A stretch of 64,000 nt of DNA from Gari tellinella (taxonomy: Eukaryota > Mollusca > Bivalvia > Cardiida > Psammobiidae): NCBI GenBank assembly GCA_922989275.2, contig OV277864.1:54683550-54747549 (forward strand). Direction: 5' to 3'. The notes under the pieces were generated by a model. That model did not search any database, was not told the origin of the DNA, and worked only from the letters and a program-made list of their open reading frames with translations. The translations under genes and the position numbers were made by a program. Each line of letters starts with the position of its first letter. Position 1 is the stretch's first letter. Below, piece by piece: positions 1 to 10,881 of this stretch.

Positions 1-85
1 TAGTTTACATTATTAGCGAGTTCGAGACATAGATGTTGGACCATGTATGAACTGTAGATTTTAATATAGAATTAGCCAATCAGAT

Positions 86-288
86 TTGTTATGACGTCAT
101 CGATTTTAAAGAATTATTTCCGCTTTCATTTCTCAAATTTAAATTTCGGTAATCTGACAAAGACATACTCAGACGAGTATCAAAAAGTTTGGATTCTGAT
201 CAGACGCCGCGTCACGCGGCGTCTAATCAGGTTCAAAGCTGTTTGCAAATATCTATTGACTCGGGGTAAGGCAGTAAATTAAGAGGTT
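86..288 (+). mobile_element. TTAA-1 MITE with hairpin A
   Basis: Palindromic core at 181-246 (arms around GATCAGACGCCG, slightly mismatched) inside the same flanks seen at 18048 and 49561: a TGACGTCAT box and TCATTTCTCAAATTTAAAT on the left, TCGGGGTAAGGCAGTAAATT on the right. Terminal TTAA boundaries are worn, so the ends are approximate. Confidence 0.65.
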
Positions 289-886
289 AGCATGCAGACG
301 ACAAAGCAGTCGACATTTCTCAGCACGTCACAGATACTGTTGCAGTGTTTGAGCTTACTCTCAAACTCATATAGCGTTGCAGTTATCTTTATTTTTCCAA
401 TCGACATACCATATCCGGCCATGGAAACACACTTATCAACAATTTCTATCTAAGCAATCGATGGAAATGGTTTTCTTGAAAATATAGAATTTTATGGAAG
501 AGTCTCGGCACATTGCACAACTGAACGTAAAGTGGAACTACACAATGATCTACACCGCTACTTAAACGACCGGTGTCTATCTGATCAAGGTCAAATTGCA
601 CGCGCGTAAAATGCACTCAATCAAAACTCACCTAAATCGAAACATATCCGCATCTTGAAGAAGACGTTCTCAAGACGTATCCAAAGTGTTAACGTACCTA
701 GGTCAACCGGTACCTATTATGTTGGCAAAACGTACATGTATATATGGTAGTGAAAACCAACCACTGTCATAAACGGTTTTAAAGACTGCAACCAGCGACA
801 ACATTAAACATTGTACAAGCTTATTGTATACGCAACGTTCTGACCCGAAAATAGCTTATTATATGAAATAGCTTGATTTCCTTTTA
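289..886. other. Non-coding stretch, nothing recognised
   Basis: No open frame, repeat family or splice-bounded exon could be supported here. The sequence is AT-rich with scattered short direct repeats only. Confidence 0.5.
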
Positions 887-1062
887 CAGCCTGGAATCCA
901 TAAAACGACACAGTTCGTTCCCAACAGTAAATGTCGTTGTAACGAGTGTGCCATTATATTCAATCTTATATATAAAGCTTTGTGCAGGATCGTTCCTACG
1001 GAATTCGTGTTGGTAAGTAAGTAATCCGTTGTAACGGATGTCGTTGTATCGAGTCCTGACTG
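887..1062. mobile_element. Possible TA-flanked foldback relic
   Basis: Bounded by TACAG at the left and CTGTA at the right, with internal CGTTGTAACGAG / TTGTAACGGATGTCGTTGTA arms. This resembles a diverged TA-3-type element. The long open frame on the minus strand through it is a shadow of the repeat. Ends and family are tentative. Confidence 0.35.
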
Positions 1063-2008
1063 TACTTAATATTGTTTTGACGTGCCCAAACTGTACCCCA
1101 ATTAAAAACAACATTCGTTTTTGTCTTAACTTATTGTGTAAAACAAATATTTATTACAAGGAAATAATAATATTTATAATAAGGAAAACCAATCACACGT
1201 CATCTCGGGTGTGAAATAGACAAGATATATTTTGGAATTATATCCATAAATATTGGAAGGAATAGTTTTATTTCATTGTTAGTTTTTCAGTATTAATATT
1301 CAGAAATAGGTGGATTCAAGTAATTAATACGCATGTTTAACAGAATACATGTACTTCTGCGTTCTCAAAGACAACGGCTGAATTGATATTTATGAGCTTT
1401 AATCAGTCAGTCAAAATAATGTATATATAATGCTAAAGCCATGTGTGAACTGTCTATTCATATCTGCCTTTTTATAAACTCACTATATGATGTTTAATGC
1501 AATATCTGTTTGATTGATTTGATTGATAAAACAAACACAGATACCACCCGTTTATCAATTCGTGCTTTCATGCAACTACCAATTCTGTTATACACAAAGT
1601 TTCGTGGAATCAAATCACATTAATAGATATACTGTACAATACAATCATATATATCATACATGTATAAATAATATGTCTTATCTATAATGTTTTGTATATA
1701 ATAATGATAGGTACATTTATACCATGGTTCCAAGTGATTATGTTTTGACCAAATTTTGGCTTAGGTACTTTTGACAAATATAAAGGTACGTTTTTGACTT
1801 GGGTACTGTACGCTTGGATCAAGTTTGCTTTAAGATCGATACGGTTTCATATGACTGGCATTTGCCACATGTTTTTCATAGTATCAATGGAGATATCATA
1901 TATATAGTATAACACTATAAAGTCGTCTCAAATAAACTAGGAAAGTCAGTGAACCTAACTAAGCTGGGTATTTGATCACTGGTCGATGAGCTGATAACGA
2001 ATCTGTTA

Positions 2009-2246
2009 CAATTGAGAAGATATTATTCTTTCCCGGTAAACGCGTTTATGCTAAAACTACTATTTCTTTTGCAAACAGTTTGGAGGTAGATCAGACGCCG
2101 GAAAACCCATCGTCTGGTCAGGCTCAAAACTGTTTGCAACTCAGAATAATATGAATAGGCAGAATTGTCGAAAAAATATGTCATATTCTACGTTTCATTG
2201 CGATTCGTTTGCGTTAAAACGGGAAAGGAAAACTCCTTCTCCACTG
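2009..2246 (-). mobile_element. TA-1 MITE with hairpin A
   Basis: Left end follows TA with worn CAATTGAGAAGA; right end CTTCTCCACTG followed by TA. Carries hairpin A arms (GCAAACAGTTTGGAG ... CTCAAAACTGTTTGC) and the typical TAAACGCGTTTATG and TTTGCGTTAAAACGGGAAAG blocks. Paired with the copy at 8010 in the duplicate. Confidence 0.75.
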
Positions 2247-2453
2247 TATATCAAATATTGATAGTTTAAGCCACACTTTTGACAGTAATACGACAAACGC
2301 ATAATCTGTTTGTAAATTTAATGAGGTACCTAAATGTTGACGGACCTTGTGAAATGCTACCCCACTACCTCATTCTCTTCTGAAACATCAAATAGAGAAT
2401 TCCAATGTCCAATTAAGTCGAATCCTTTTAGATTAATTGGGTCCGTTTTAATA

Positions 2454-2647
2454 CAGTCGAAACTCGATACTTCGAACTCTTTTGATTGGACCTAACAAGA
2501 AGTTCATAAGTTTGATTTTGGAAAACTCTTTCTCGCTTAAGTCGGACATACCCGTATTTCAAAGTTAAAACGTGGCTAAGCCACGTTTTAACTTTGAAAT
2601 GCGGGTATGTACAACTAAAGGGAGTTCAATTTATCGACTTTTGATTG
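2454..2647 (+). mobile_element. TA-3 foldback element
   Basis: Starts TACAGTCGAAACTCGATACT and ends near TGATTGTA. The centre is a long palindrome with arms GTATTTCAAAGTTAAAACGT meeting at GGCTAAGCC. TA flanks fit a Tc1/mariner-like target preference. Paired with 8705-8899. Confidence 0.75.
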
Positions 2648-3320
2648 TATTTTACAAGATTAAAAATATTGTATACCCTGATGGGAGGAAACTCTTGTGA
2701 TCTAGGTTTACACTATTTCCATAGGACAAATTTATACAGATACATGTAGTTTATATTCCCTATAGATACTCGGCGTCTGATCTTACTATTTGTAATGGAA
2801 ATGTTTGTTTTAGAATAGATACGTTTATTGCAAAAGAGTAACGTCTTCTAAATTCATGACTTGGTTACTATTTATTCTGAAATGTATTTTCATTTGCACC
2901 AAGTAGATTAGACACCTACCAGAAGTCCCTGTCCCTACCCCATAAAAAACATGCCCTGTGACAGAAGCAATTGTTTTTTTCTGTATAATACTTTGTTCTA
3001 CAGAATTTGAACTGCCGGCGGATATTAACAATGTATAAACCCTGTGAAATATGAACTGTTCAACACTTGTAAAAACGAAATACTAGAAAAAAGTAATAAA
3101 GCGGGTCTTTCATGATGACGAACTCATCTCTAGTGTGTTGTTATTTGTTAACGCAAATAGTGTGAACAATAAACCATTTTCACCGTAATGTTCATTTTCA
3201 AATGCAGGGCATTTAGCCTGAAAATACAAACAACATCGTTTCGATTGTCAAACAGTATGAGTTCTAATATCATAGTTATCCGCCCTCCGATCAGTATACT
3301 TTTTTTTCAAATACCGTTAC

Positions 3321-3465
3321 GTGTATGGAGGAGAAAACGTTATTCTTTCCCAATAAACGCGTTTATCTTAAAACTATTATTTCCAATAAAAAACGGCTTG
3401 GAGCCAGATAAGATGCCGGATACAAACTGGTTGCCTCATAAATTAAAATAAAAGGTTGACATAAC
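3321..3465 (-). mobile_element. TA-1 relic
   Basis: GGAGGAGAAAACGTTATTC followed by CCCAATAAACGCGTTTATC and a mutated core (TTGGAGCCAGATAAGATGCC) mark an old TA-1 copy without a recognisable far end. Same relic at 9846-9990. Confidence 0.55.
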
Positions 3466-3589
3466 AAAAAATGATTTTTTACATTTTATTGCATTGCTTT
3501 TGCACTTTTCTTCGTTTACGGTTTACTCATCCTGTTATGCGCGACTTGGCGTCTGATCTTGGTCTAAACTATTTGGCACTCATGCTTAA

Positions 3590-3834
3590 CCCTTTACCTG
3601 ATAGCATTGTTTCTAGTATTGAAGATATGTGACTACTTAAAGCAGGTTGAAAGTAAAGCAGAATGCGCCCTAAGGCGCATTCTGCTTTTCTTTCAGCATG
3701 CTTTAAGCTATTAACTGCTAGAATAAGGAAAGTATTTAATATGACACATATTCATTACGGTATAATTTGGAACTATTTTCTTCAGCGGATGAATAAAATG
3801 AATGTGCTAAAAGTCGCTTCTATAAGGGAAAGGG
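3590..3834 (-). mobile_element. TTAA-2 MITE (245 bp) with hairpin B
   Basis: Flanked by TTAA at 3586-3589 and 3835-3838. Ends CCCTTTACCTGATAGC and GGGAAAGGG. Central palindrome AGCAGAATGCGCC ... GGCGCATTCTGCT. Also present at 10116-10360, so it was inserted before the duplication. TTAA flanks and CCCTTT ends match piggyBac-type transposition; no transposase is encoded. Confidence 0.85.
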
Positions 3835-4370
3835 TTAATTGTTCTTCAAATCAAGAGGCATATTGGTGTTTTACCATCTATGTGGAATAAACGTATAATC
3901 AGCCCTTTACCGAGATCATAAACTGCTGATGCTAGGGATCCTCTTTCATACAGAGAAATATCCTTGCCATTTGGCATGTATAAACTGTAATACAGTTTTT
4001 TGATATTTATGATAGACTTAGCACTTGATCTGAAACTAATGGAATTGTTGTTGATGACCAAAATGGATTCTGAAAGAAAATGAAAACAACCAATCTATCT
4101 CATCTCTTGTTAATATCATTCATACAAGATCGGTCCAAACTGTGGAAACGATTAGCTTACAGAATATTGATTTTGCGGCAAATGTTAAGAGCTGTAAAAT
4201 ATTTGTACTCATCTGTAGCGCCATGCGTTATAATTAATTCTTTTAGGCCTACTACAGACTTGTTCAACGCGCATTGTGGATTACGTTGACTATGCTATTA
4301 GATATGAGTATTTAGGCACTGTATTTTAAAGGCTTGCAACATCGATTAGCACCAGTGGTCCACTATGGCT

Positions 4371-4586
4371 ATGAACCGCGATGCATGGAGACGGACCATT
4401 TGCAGTGCTGCAACTTCCTTTGAGACATCTCGAACAAAACAACTTAAAGACAAAATATACCGAAGGAAGAATCCTGTTAGCACACAGGACATGCCCTCCC
4501 AGACCTACAAATGCAGATGCTGCAGTCGTGTATGCCTTTAACGCATAGGCCTAGTCAGTCACCAGCGTGCCTGCAACAGACGTTGA
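4371..4586 (+). mobile_element. LINE 3' remnant (reverse transcriptase C-terminus)
   Basis: Reading from the ATG at 4371, the frame gives 72 codons with one internal stop at codon 57. It shows the pattern typical of the C-terminal tail of metazoan non-LTR retrotransposon ORF2 proteins: a D-x-W-R-x-x-x segment near the start, F-E-x-S-R-T-K-Q then basic K-D-K-I-Y-R-R-K, and a CCHH-like finger (Y-K-C-R-C-C-S-R-V-C, then after the stop R-I-G-L-V-S-H-Q-R-A-C). Only the last part of ORF2 is present, so this is a dead 5'-truncated copy. In the duplicate only the distal part (10882-11010) remains. Family placement beyond non-LTR is not possible from this fragment. Confidence 0.6.
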
Positions 4587-4649
4587 CACATACTACTTAG
4601 ATCTTCGTTCGCGAAGCCAAGCCATGATTCCATATGAATGTTTCGACGA

Positions 4650-4880
4650 AAAGGTTATTATTCTTACCGACTAAGCCGACTTTGCCCTTAAACAATTATA
4701 TCCGGTGCAAATATTATGGAGTCAGATCAGTTGCCGGTAAACCAGGCATCTGATCAGACTGCAAACTGTTTGCCACTAAGATAAAATAATTTGTCAAAAA
4801 AAAAAATCTGTTTCCACAATGTGAATTGCGTTTGCGTTTGCGTTTAAAAGGTAAAACAAAAATAGTGTCCCTTTCCACTG
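4650..4880 (-). mobile_element. TA-1 relic abutting a TA-2 element
   Basis: Diverged TA-1 with TCAGATCAGTTGCCGGTAAA core and GTTTGCGTTTAAAAGG block, ending CTTTCCACTG at 4880. The next two bases, TA (4881-4882), are directly followed by a TA-2 element, so the two elements share one TA. Confidence 0.6.
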
Positions 4881-4882
4881 TA

Positions 4883-5264
4883 CAGTGCTCCTTATCCTCA
4901 ACAACACCCAATGGGAGACAAAGTGTGTGTGTGTTATTCGGGGGAAGTTGTTATAGGGAGGAAAGTGATACCCTTAGAGTGAGCTTACATTGGCTTACAT
5001 TTGCAAACAGTTTCAATCAAGATAAGGAGGCGCGTAACGCGGCGTCTGATCTGGATTCAAAATGCTTGTCACTCGTCATTATGTTTCTTTTGTCAAAATG
5101 TGCAATACGTAGCTTTGAGCAAAAAAAGCAGAAGACAGTTTTAAGAAGACACCATTGCAGCAATAAAAGTGATGGACATAATTTTCTTGTTTGGGGAACA
5201 GCTGCAAGCATTGTTGCAAGGAGGGAATCGTTGTTCGGAGGTCCATTGTAGGGAGGGAACACTG
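4883..5264 (+). mobile_element. TA-2 MITE with hairpin A
   Basis: Begins CAGTGCTCCTTATCCTC, ends GGGAGGGAACACTG. Carries a worn hairpin A (TTTGCAAACAGTTTCAATCA ... GCGTAACGCGGCGTCTGATC) at about 5000-5075. The overlapping open frames here, on both strands, are products of the inverted repeat structure, not genes. Paired with 11299-11679. Confidence 0.75.
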
Positions 5265-6081
5265 TTATACTTATTCAGAGTCCCCAGGGCTAAGCAATAC
5301 ATTGCCCGTGGATGACCGAGCAAGTGTCATAACTGATTATTATACAATACGTACACGCGACCCAAATAGCACTAAAGTTGCGACATGACCATATATCAAC
5401 CATCAAATATTTATACAAAAGTTTATGGCAGATTTATTATTCCGATTTATCACCTTGAATGAATCGCTATGCATATAAGTTTAAAATTTGACCAACGCTT
5501 ATTTTCATCGGTTTAGAGCTAATAAAAAATCGTATCAAACAGAGTAAATTTCTGATCAGACTATTAATTGTTTTTAAATTGTTTCTAAGGTGTTTGAAAA
5601 AGCCAGCGTAGCCAAGCCTGATAGTTAAAGGGTTAGTATTAATAATATAAAGATGGCCATCATATAAATGTCATATAATGTACTTTGTATTCCTTCCTAA
5701 ACTGCCATGAATTCTTGTAAAATGAAAAACGTACTTCATTTCCAAACAAATTTGTGTGTGCTTCAATAACTAAACTCCAATACAAATAGTGCGGAACCAA
5801 GTCAGAGTCCTTGTGCAGATTCCAAAGGCAGGTGGGGTCCGGACACTCCCAACAATGGCAAATAAAAAAAATGAACACAGTGAAGTTATGTTGTACAAAG
5901 TAAACCTCGTCCATTGCAGCCACCTACACGAAGACATGATGATGTCAAAGACATGTGACAGCTAAGCACAAAGTGAGCGGAACACCTAAATTAGTACTGT
6001 TTTCAAACGTTATTAGTATATTTTATACAGGTTCATGGTGTTGAAACAGATTAATGCATAAATGATATGATGCTTCTTTCA
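5265..6081. other. Unique part of the duplication
   Basis: No gene or element recognised. The sequence is nearly identical to about 11680-12475 until about 5780, then diverges. It includes a left target site TTCA at 6078-6081, mutated from TTAA, for the next element. Confidence 0.5.
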
Positions 6082-6326
6082 CCCTTTACCCCATAGCAGC
6101 GACTTTTAGCGCATCTTATTTATTCCTCCGCTGAAGAAAAAAGTTCCAGTTTATACCCTCATGAACAATTACCATAACAAAAAAATGTATGTAGCCTAGC
6201 AGATGGTTGTTTAAAGCAGGCTGAAAGTAAAGCAGAATGTGCCTTCAGGCACATTCTGCTTTACTTTCAACCTGCTTTACGTGTTCACCTGTTTTTAATG
6301 TTATATACGGGTTATTGGGTAAAGAG
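6082..6326 (+). mobile_element. TTAA-2 MITE (245 bp), copy-1-specific
   Basis: CCCTTTACCCCATAGC ... GGTTATTGGGTAAAGAG, flanked by TTCA (mutated TTAA) and TTAA. The homologous position in copy 2 (about 12490) reads as an uninterrupted TTTTAAAGGC empty site. Central hairpin B arms GCAGAATGTGCC / GGCACATTCTGC. Confidence 0.9.
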
Positions 6327-6433
6327 TTAAAAGGTAACATTTTGATTGCAAACGAATAATTATACCGTGAAGAATAAATAATTCATTCCCGTTTACAATA
6401 ATCTAAACCGCAAGCGCAATGCAATAAAACGTA

Positions 6434-6679
6434 CAGTGGAGAATCTGTTATTCTTTCCTGTTTAAACGCAAACGTACGCAAACGCAAAGCACTGAAACGT
6501 AGAAAAGTACAATTTTTGGACAATTCTGATATTTCATGTTTATCTTGGTGGCAAACAGTTTGGAGCCTGAACAGACGCCGGGTTACCCGGCGTCTGATCA
6601 GGCTCCAAACTGTTTGCACTGCAAATAATAGTTTTAGCGTAAACGCGTTTATTGGGAAAGAATAACACATTCTCCACTG
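6434..6679 (+). mobile_element. TA-1 MITE (246 bp), copy-1-specific
   Basis: CAGTGGAGAATCTGTTATTC ... GAATAACACATTCTCCACTG flanked by TA on both sides, absent from the matching place near 12585. Hairpin A with centre GACGCCGGGTTACCCGGCGTC. It is inserted in an older, diverged TA-1 relic. Confidence 0.9.
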
Positions 6680-6821
6680 TAGAAACGATAGGTTTTTAAA
6701 AATTATCATATTTTTTTTAAATCTGATTTGCAACCAGTTTGAGCATGATCAGACTCTGTGTTAACCTGTAAAACTGTTTGGTATGGAAATGAATATAATT
6801 GCTTTATTTTATTGGGAATTA

Positions 6822-7014
6822 AAGTCGAACATCGATATCCCGAAGTCGGTGTTGTCGAACATACCCGTATTTCAAAGTTAAAACGTGGCTTAGCCACGTT
6901 TTAACTTTGAAATATTTGTATGTTAGACTTAACCGGACATGAAAGAATGAAGTTCATATGTCGAACTATCGGATAGTTCGAGTTAAACGAGTTCGAGATA
7001 TCGAAGTTTGACTG
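6822..7014 (+). mobile_element. TA-3 foldback element
   Basis: GTCGAACATCGATATCCCGA left end, GATATCGAAGTTTGACTG right end followed by TA. Centre AAAACGTGGCTTAGCCACGT. Paired with 12710-12892. Confidence 0.75.
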
Positions 7015-7290
7015 TAGTGACATATACATGCACGTCTTCTTCATTGCCATGCAGGTGATAAATGTGCTTCGGAACTGTTTGATGACACTATCATGTCTTC
7101 ACATCAAATGAAATCTCTAAATAGACAAAGACATATCTGCTGAGTGAAAATGAACTTAAAAACAAAAATAATTAAAATATCTAAATCGTGTGGCTGCTGC
7201 ATTGACTTTAAACCAGATTTCTGAACGATCCATACAATACTTAATTGTCGAAATGGTTTGAAAGAAAAACTTGCAGAGCAGGCTGAAAGT

Positions 7291-7357
7291 AATCAATCAA
7301 TCAATCAATCAAATAATCAATCAATCAATCAACCAATCAACTAATCAATCAATTAAG

Positions 7358-7396
<39 letters not shown>
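7291..7396 (+). repeat. (AATC)n microsatellite at duplication junction
   Basis: About 26 imperfect AATC units between the end of duplication copy 1 and the start of copy 2. Its position makes it a plausible site of the unequal exchange that produced the tandem duplication (inference). Confidence 0.9.
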
Positions 7397-7398
<2 letters not shown>

Positions 7399-8009
7399 GA
7401 ATGTATCTATAATGCTAAAGCCATGTATGTACTGCCTTTGTCACGAATAACTGCATTTCTATATGCATACCGTACGATGTTTAAAGCAATAACATTTTTA
7501 TTGAGTTGATTGATGAAACAAACACAGATCTATCCGTTTATCTATTCGTGCTTTCATGCAACTATCAATTCTATTATACACAAAGTTTCATGGAAAAAAC
7601 ACGTTAATAGATACGTAATACAATCATATATATCATATAAATGATATATCTTATCTATAATGTTTTGTATGTAGTAATGATAGGTACATTTGTACATTTT
7701 TACCAGGGAAGTGAGTACGTTTTGACAACATTTTTGATACTGGTACGTTTTGACTTAGGTACTTTTCAAAAATATAAAGTACGTTTTGACTTAGGTACTG
7801 TAGGTTTGGATGAAGTTTGCTTTAAGGTCGACACGGTTTCATATGACTGGCATTTGTCACATGTTTTTCACACTATCAATTTGGGATATCAGATATATAG
7901 TTTAACTGTATAACACTATAAAGTCGTATCACATAAACTAGGAAAGTCATTGAACCTAACTAAGCTGGGTATTTGATCACCGGTCGATGAGCTGATTACG
8001 AAGTTGCTA

Positions 8010-8245
8010 CAGTGTAGAAGGCGTTATTATTTCCTGGTAAACGCGTTTATGTTAGAACTACTTTTTCTATTCCAAACAGTTTAGAGCCAGATCAGACGCC
8101 TGGGAACCCGGCGCCTGATCAGGCTCGTAATTGTTTGCAACTCAGAATAATATGGATAGTCAGAACTGTCGAATCGTAGTCCTATAATACGTTTTATTGC
8201 GTTACGTTTGCGTTAAAACGGGAAATGAAAGCGTCTTCTGCACTG
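8010..8245 (-). mobile_element. TA-1 MITE
   Basis: CAGTGTAGAAGGCGTTATT ... GCGTCTTCTGCACTG with TA on both sides; hairpin A arms with centre GACGCCTGGGAACCCGGCGC. Orthologous within the duplication to 2009-2246, and better preserved at its left end. Confidence 0.85.
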
Positions 8246-8268
8246 TATATCAAATATTGATAGTTTAA

Positions 8269-8513
8269 CCCTTTCCCCAATAGAAGCGACTTTTAGCGTA
8301 CTTAATTTATTCCTCCGCTGAAGAAAATAGTTCCAGTTTATACCCTCATGAACAATTACCATTACAAATATTTTGATATAGTATAGCAGATTTTAGCTTA
8401 AAGCAGGCTGAAAGTAAAGCAGAATGTGCCTTAAGGCACATTCTGCTTTACTTTCAACCTGCTTTACGTGATCACCTGTCTTTAATATCATAAATAGGTT
8501 ATTGGGTAAAGGG
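8269..8513 (+). mobile_element. TTAA-2 MITE (245 bp), copy-2-specific
   Basis: CCCTTTCCCCAATAGAAGCG ... GGTTATTGGGTAAAGGG, flanked by TTAA at 8265-8268 and 8514-8517. Copy 1 at about 2267-2271 has the single uninterrupted TTTAAGCC, which fixes both ends and the four-base duplication exactly. Confidence 0.95.
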
Positions 8514-8704
8514 TTAAGCCACACTTTTGACAGTAACACGACAAACGCATAATCTGTATGTAAATTTAATGAGGTACTGAAATGTTGACGGACCTTGTGA
8601 AATGCTACCCCAATACCCCATTCTCTTCTGAAACATCAAATGGATAATTCCAATGTCCAATTATAAGGCAAATCCTTTTAGATGAATTGGGATCGTTTTC
8701 ATAT

Positions 8705-8899
8705 AGTCGAAACTCGGTACTTCGAACTCTTTTTAATCGACCTAACCAGAAGTTCATAAGTTTTATTTTTGGAAAACTCTATCTTGCTTAAGTCGAACAT
8801 ACCCGTATTGCAAAGTAAAAAAATGGCTGAGCCACGTTTTAACTTTGAAATGTGGGTATGTTCGAACTAAAACGAGTTCGATTTATCGAGTTCTGATAG
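8705..8899 (+). mobile_element. TA-3 foldback element
   Basis: AGTCGAAACTCGGTACTTCG start and TGATAGTA end, with central ATGGCTGAGCCACG. Duplicate partner of 2454-2647, more decayed in its left arm. Confidence 0.65.
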
Positions 8900-9597
8900 T
8901 ATTTTACAAGATTACAAGCATTGTATACCCTAATGAGAGGAAGCTCCTGTGGTCTGGGTATACACTGTTTCCATAGGACAAAATTTCACAATACATGAAG
9001 TTCATAGTCTCTATAGATACCCGGCGTCTGATCTGACTCCAGACTGTTTGCAATGCAAAAACCTGTTTTAACACAGACACGTTTTTTGCAAACGAATAAC
9101 GTCTTCTAAAATTATAACTTGGTAACTACTTCTTCTTAAATATACTTTATATGCACCCAGTAGATTAGATATCTACCGGAAGTCCCTATCCCATTCCACC
9201 ACCCTGGCTACACGAAAACAAACATGCTCTATAAAATATATAACAGAAGTAATTGTTTTTCTGTATAATACTTTGTTCTAAAGAATTCGAACTGTCGGCG
9301 GATATTAACAATGTATAAACCCTGTGAAATATGAACTGTTCAACACTTGTAAAAACGAAATACTAGAAAAAAGTAATAAAGCGGGTCTTTCATGATGACA
9401 ATCTCATCTCTAGTGTGTTGTTATTTGTTAACGCTAATAGTGCGAACAATAAACCATTTTCATCGTAATGTTCATTTTCAAATGCAGGGCATTTAGGCTG
9501 AAAATACAAACAACATCGTTTCGATTGTCAAACAGTATGAGTTATAATATCAGAGTTATCCGCCCTCCGATCGGTATACTTTTTTCAAATACCGGTA

Positions 9598-9843
9598 CAG
9601 TGGAGAATCTGTTATTCTTTCCCGTTTAAACGCAAACGTACGCAAACGCAAAACACTAAAACGTAGAAAAGAACAACTTTTGGACAATTCTGATAAGTCT
9701 TGTTTATCTTGGTGGCAAACAGTTTGGAGCCTGATCAGACGCCGGGTTACCCGGCGTCTGATCTGCCTCCAAACTGTTTGCACTGCAAATAATAGTTTTA
9801 GCGTAAACGCGTTTATTGGGAAAGAATAACAGATTCTCCACTG
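9598..9843 (+). mobile_element. TA-1 MITE (246 bp), copy-2-specific
   Basis: CAGTGGAGAATCTGTTATTC ... GAATAACAGATTCTCCACTG with TA at 9596-9597 and 9844-9845. Copy 1 reads ACCGTTACGTGTATGG without the element, giving an exact TA empty site. Hairpin A centre GACGCCGGGTTACCCGGCGTC. Confidence 0.95.
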
Positions 9844-9845
9844 TA

Positions 9846-9990
9846 CGTGTATGGTGGAGAAAACGTTATTCTTTCCCAATAAACGCGTTTATCTTAAAAC
9901 TATGATTTCCAATAAAAAACGGTTTGGAGCCAGATAAGATGCCGGATACAAACTGTTTGCCTCATAAATTAAGATAAAAGGTTGACATAA
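9846..9990 (-). mobile_element. TA-1 relic
   Basis: Duplicate partner of 3321-3465 (GGTGGAGAAAACGTTATTC then CCCAATAAACGCGTTTATC). The younger TA-1 copy is inserted immediately before it. Confidence 0.55.
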
Positions 9991-10115
9991 CAAAAAATGA
10001 TTTTTTACATTTTATTGCATTGCTTTTGCACTTTTCTTCGTTTATGGTTTACTCATCCTGTTATGCGCGACTTGGCGTCTGATCTTGGTCTAAACTATTT
10101 GGCACTCATGCTTAA

Positions 10116-10360
10116 CCCTTTACCTGATAGCATTGTTTCTAGTATTGAAGATATGTGACTACTTAAAGCAGGTTGAAAGTAAAGCAGAATGCGCCTTAGG
10201 GCGCATTCTGCTTTACTTTCAGCATGCTTTAAGCTATTAACTGCTAGAATAAGGAAAGTATTTAATATGACACATATTCATTACGGTATAATTTGGAACT
10301 ATTTTCTTCAGCGGATGAATAAAATGAATGTGCTAAAAGTCGCTTCTATAAGGGAAAGGG
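10116..10360 (-). mobile_element. TTAA-2 MITE (245 bp)
   Basis: TTAA at 10112-10115 and 10361-10364. Partner of 3590-3834, with hairpin centre GCGCCTTAGGGCGC. The open frames on both strands are by-products of the palindrome. Confidence 0.85.
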
Positions 10361-10881
10361 TTAATTGTTCTTCAAATCAAGAGGCATATTGGTGTTTTAC
10401 CATCTGTGTGGAATAAACGTATAATCAGCCCTTTACCGAGATCATAAACTGCTGATGCTAGGGATCCTCTTTCATACAGAGAAATATCCTTGCCATTTGG
10501 CATGTATAAACTGTAATACAGTATTTTGATATTTATGATAGACTTAGTACTTGATCTGAAACTAATGGAATTGTTGTTGATGACCAAAATGGATTCTGAA
10601 AGAAAATGAAAACAACTAATCTATCTCATCTCTTGTTAATATCATTCATACAAGATCGGTCCAAACTGTGGAAACGATTAGCTTACAGAATATTGATTTT
10701 GCGGAAAATGTTAAGAGCTGTAAAATATTTGTACTTATCTGTAGCGCCATGCGTTATAATTAATTCTTTTAGGCCTACTACAGACTTGTTCAACGCGCAT
10801 TGTGAATTACGTCGACTATGCTATTAGATATGAGTATTTAGGCACTGTATTCTAAAGGCTTGCAACATCGATTAGCACCAG

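Larger units (their letters stand above)
1405..7267 (+). repeat. Tandem segmental duplication, copy 1
   Basis: Direct duplicate of 7397-13117. Collinear landmarks: 1425/7401, 2100/8090, 2460/8700, 3070/9360, 3590/10116, 4883/11299, 5990/12410 and 7020/12895. Copy 1 alone carries insertions at 6082-6326 and 6434-6679 and a 112-bp segment at about 4346-4457. Similarity is visibly higher for about 3018-5780 than for the flanks. No functional gene is seen in either copy. Confidence 0.9.

Noticed and set aside
3663..3890. Open frames of about 70 codons on both strands over TTAA-2 copies (also at 10189 and 20061)
   Set aside because: They are read-throughs of the palindromic element. The same peptides recur at every copy, and no gene signals are present.
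4826..5251. 141-codon plus-strand open frame, the longest in the window
   Set aside because: It lies across the TA-1/TA-2 junction and the hairpin; its duplicate at 11327-11666 is split into different frames, so it is not under coding constraint.
6383..6733. 116-codon minus-strand open frame
   Set aside because: It coincides with the 246-bp TA-1 insertion plus flanks; related frames appear at 9556 and 13637 in other TA-1 copies.
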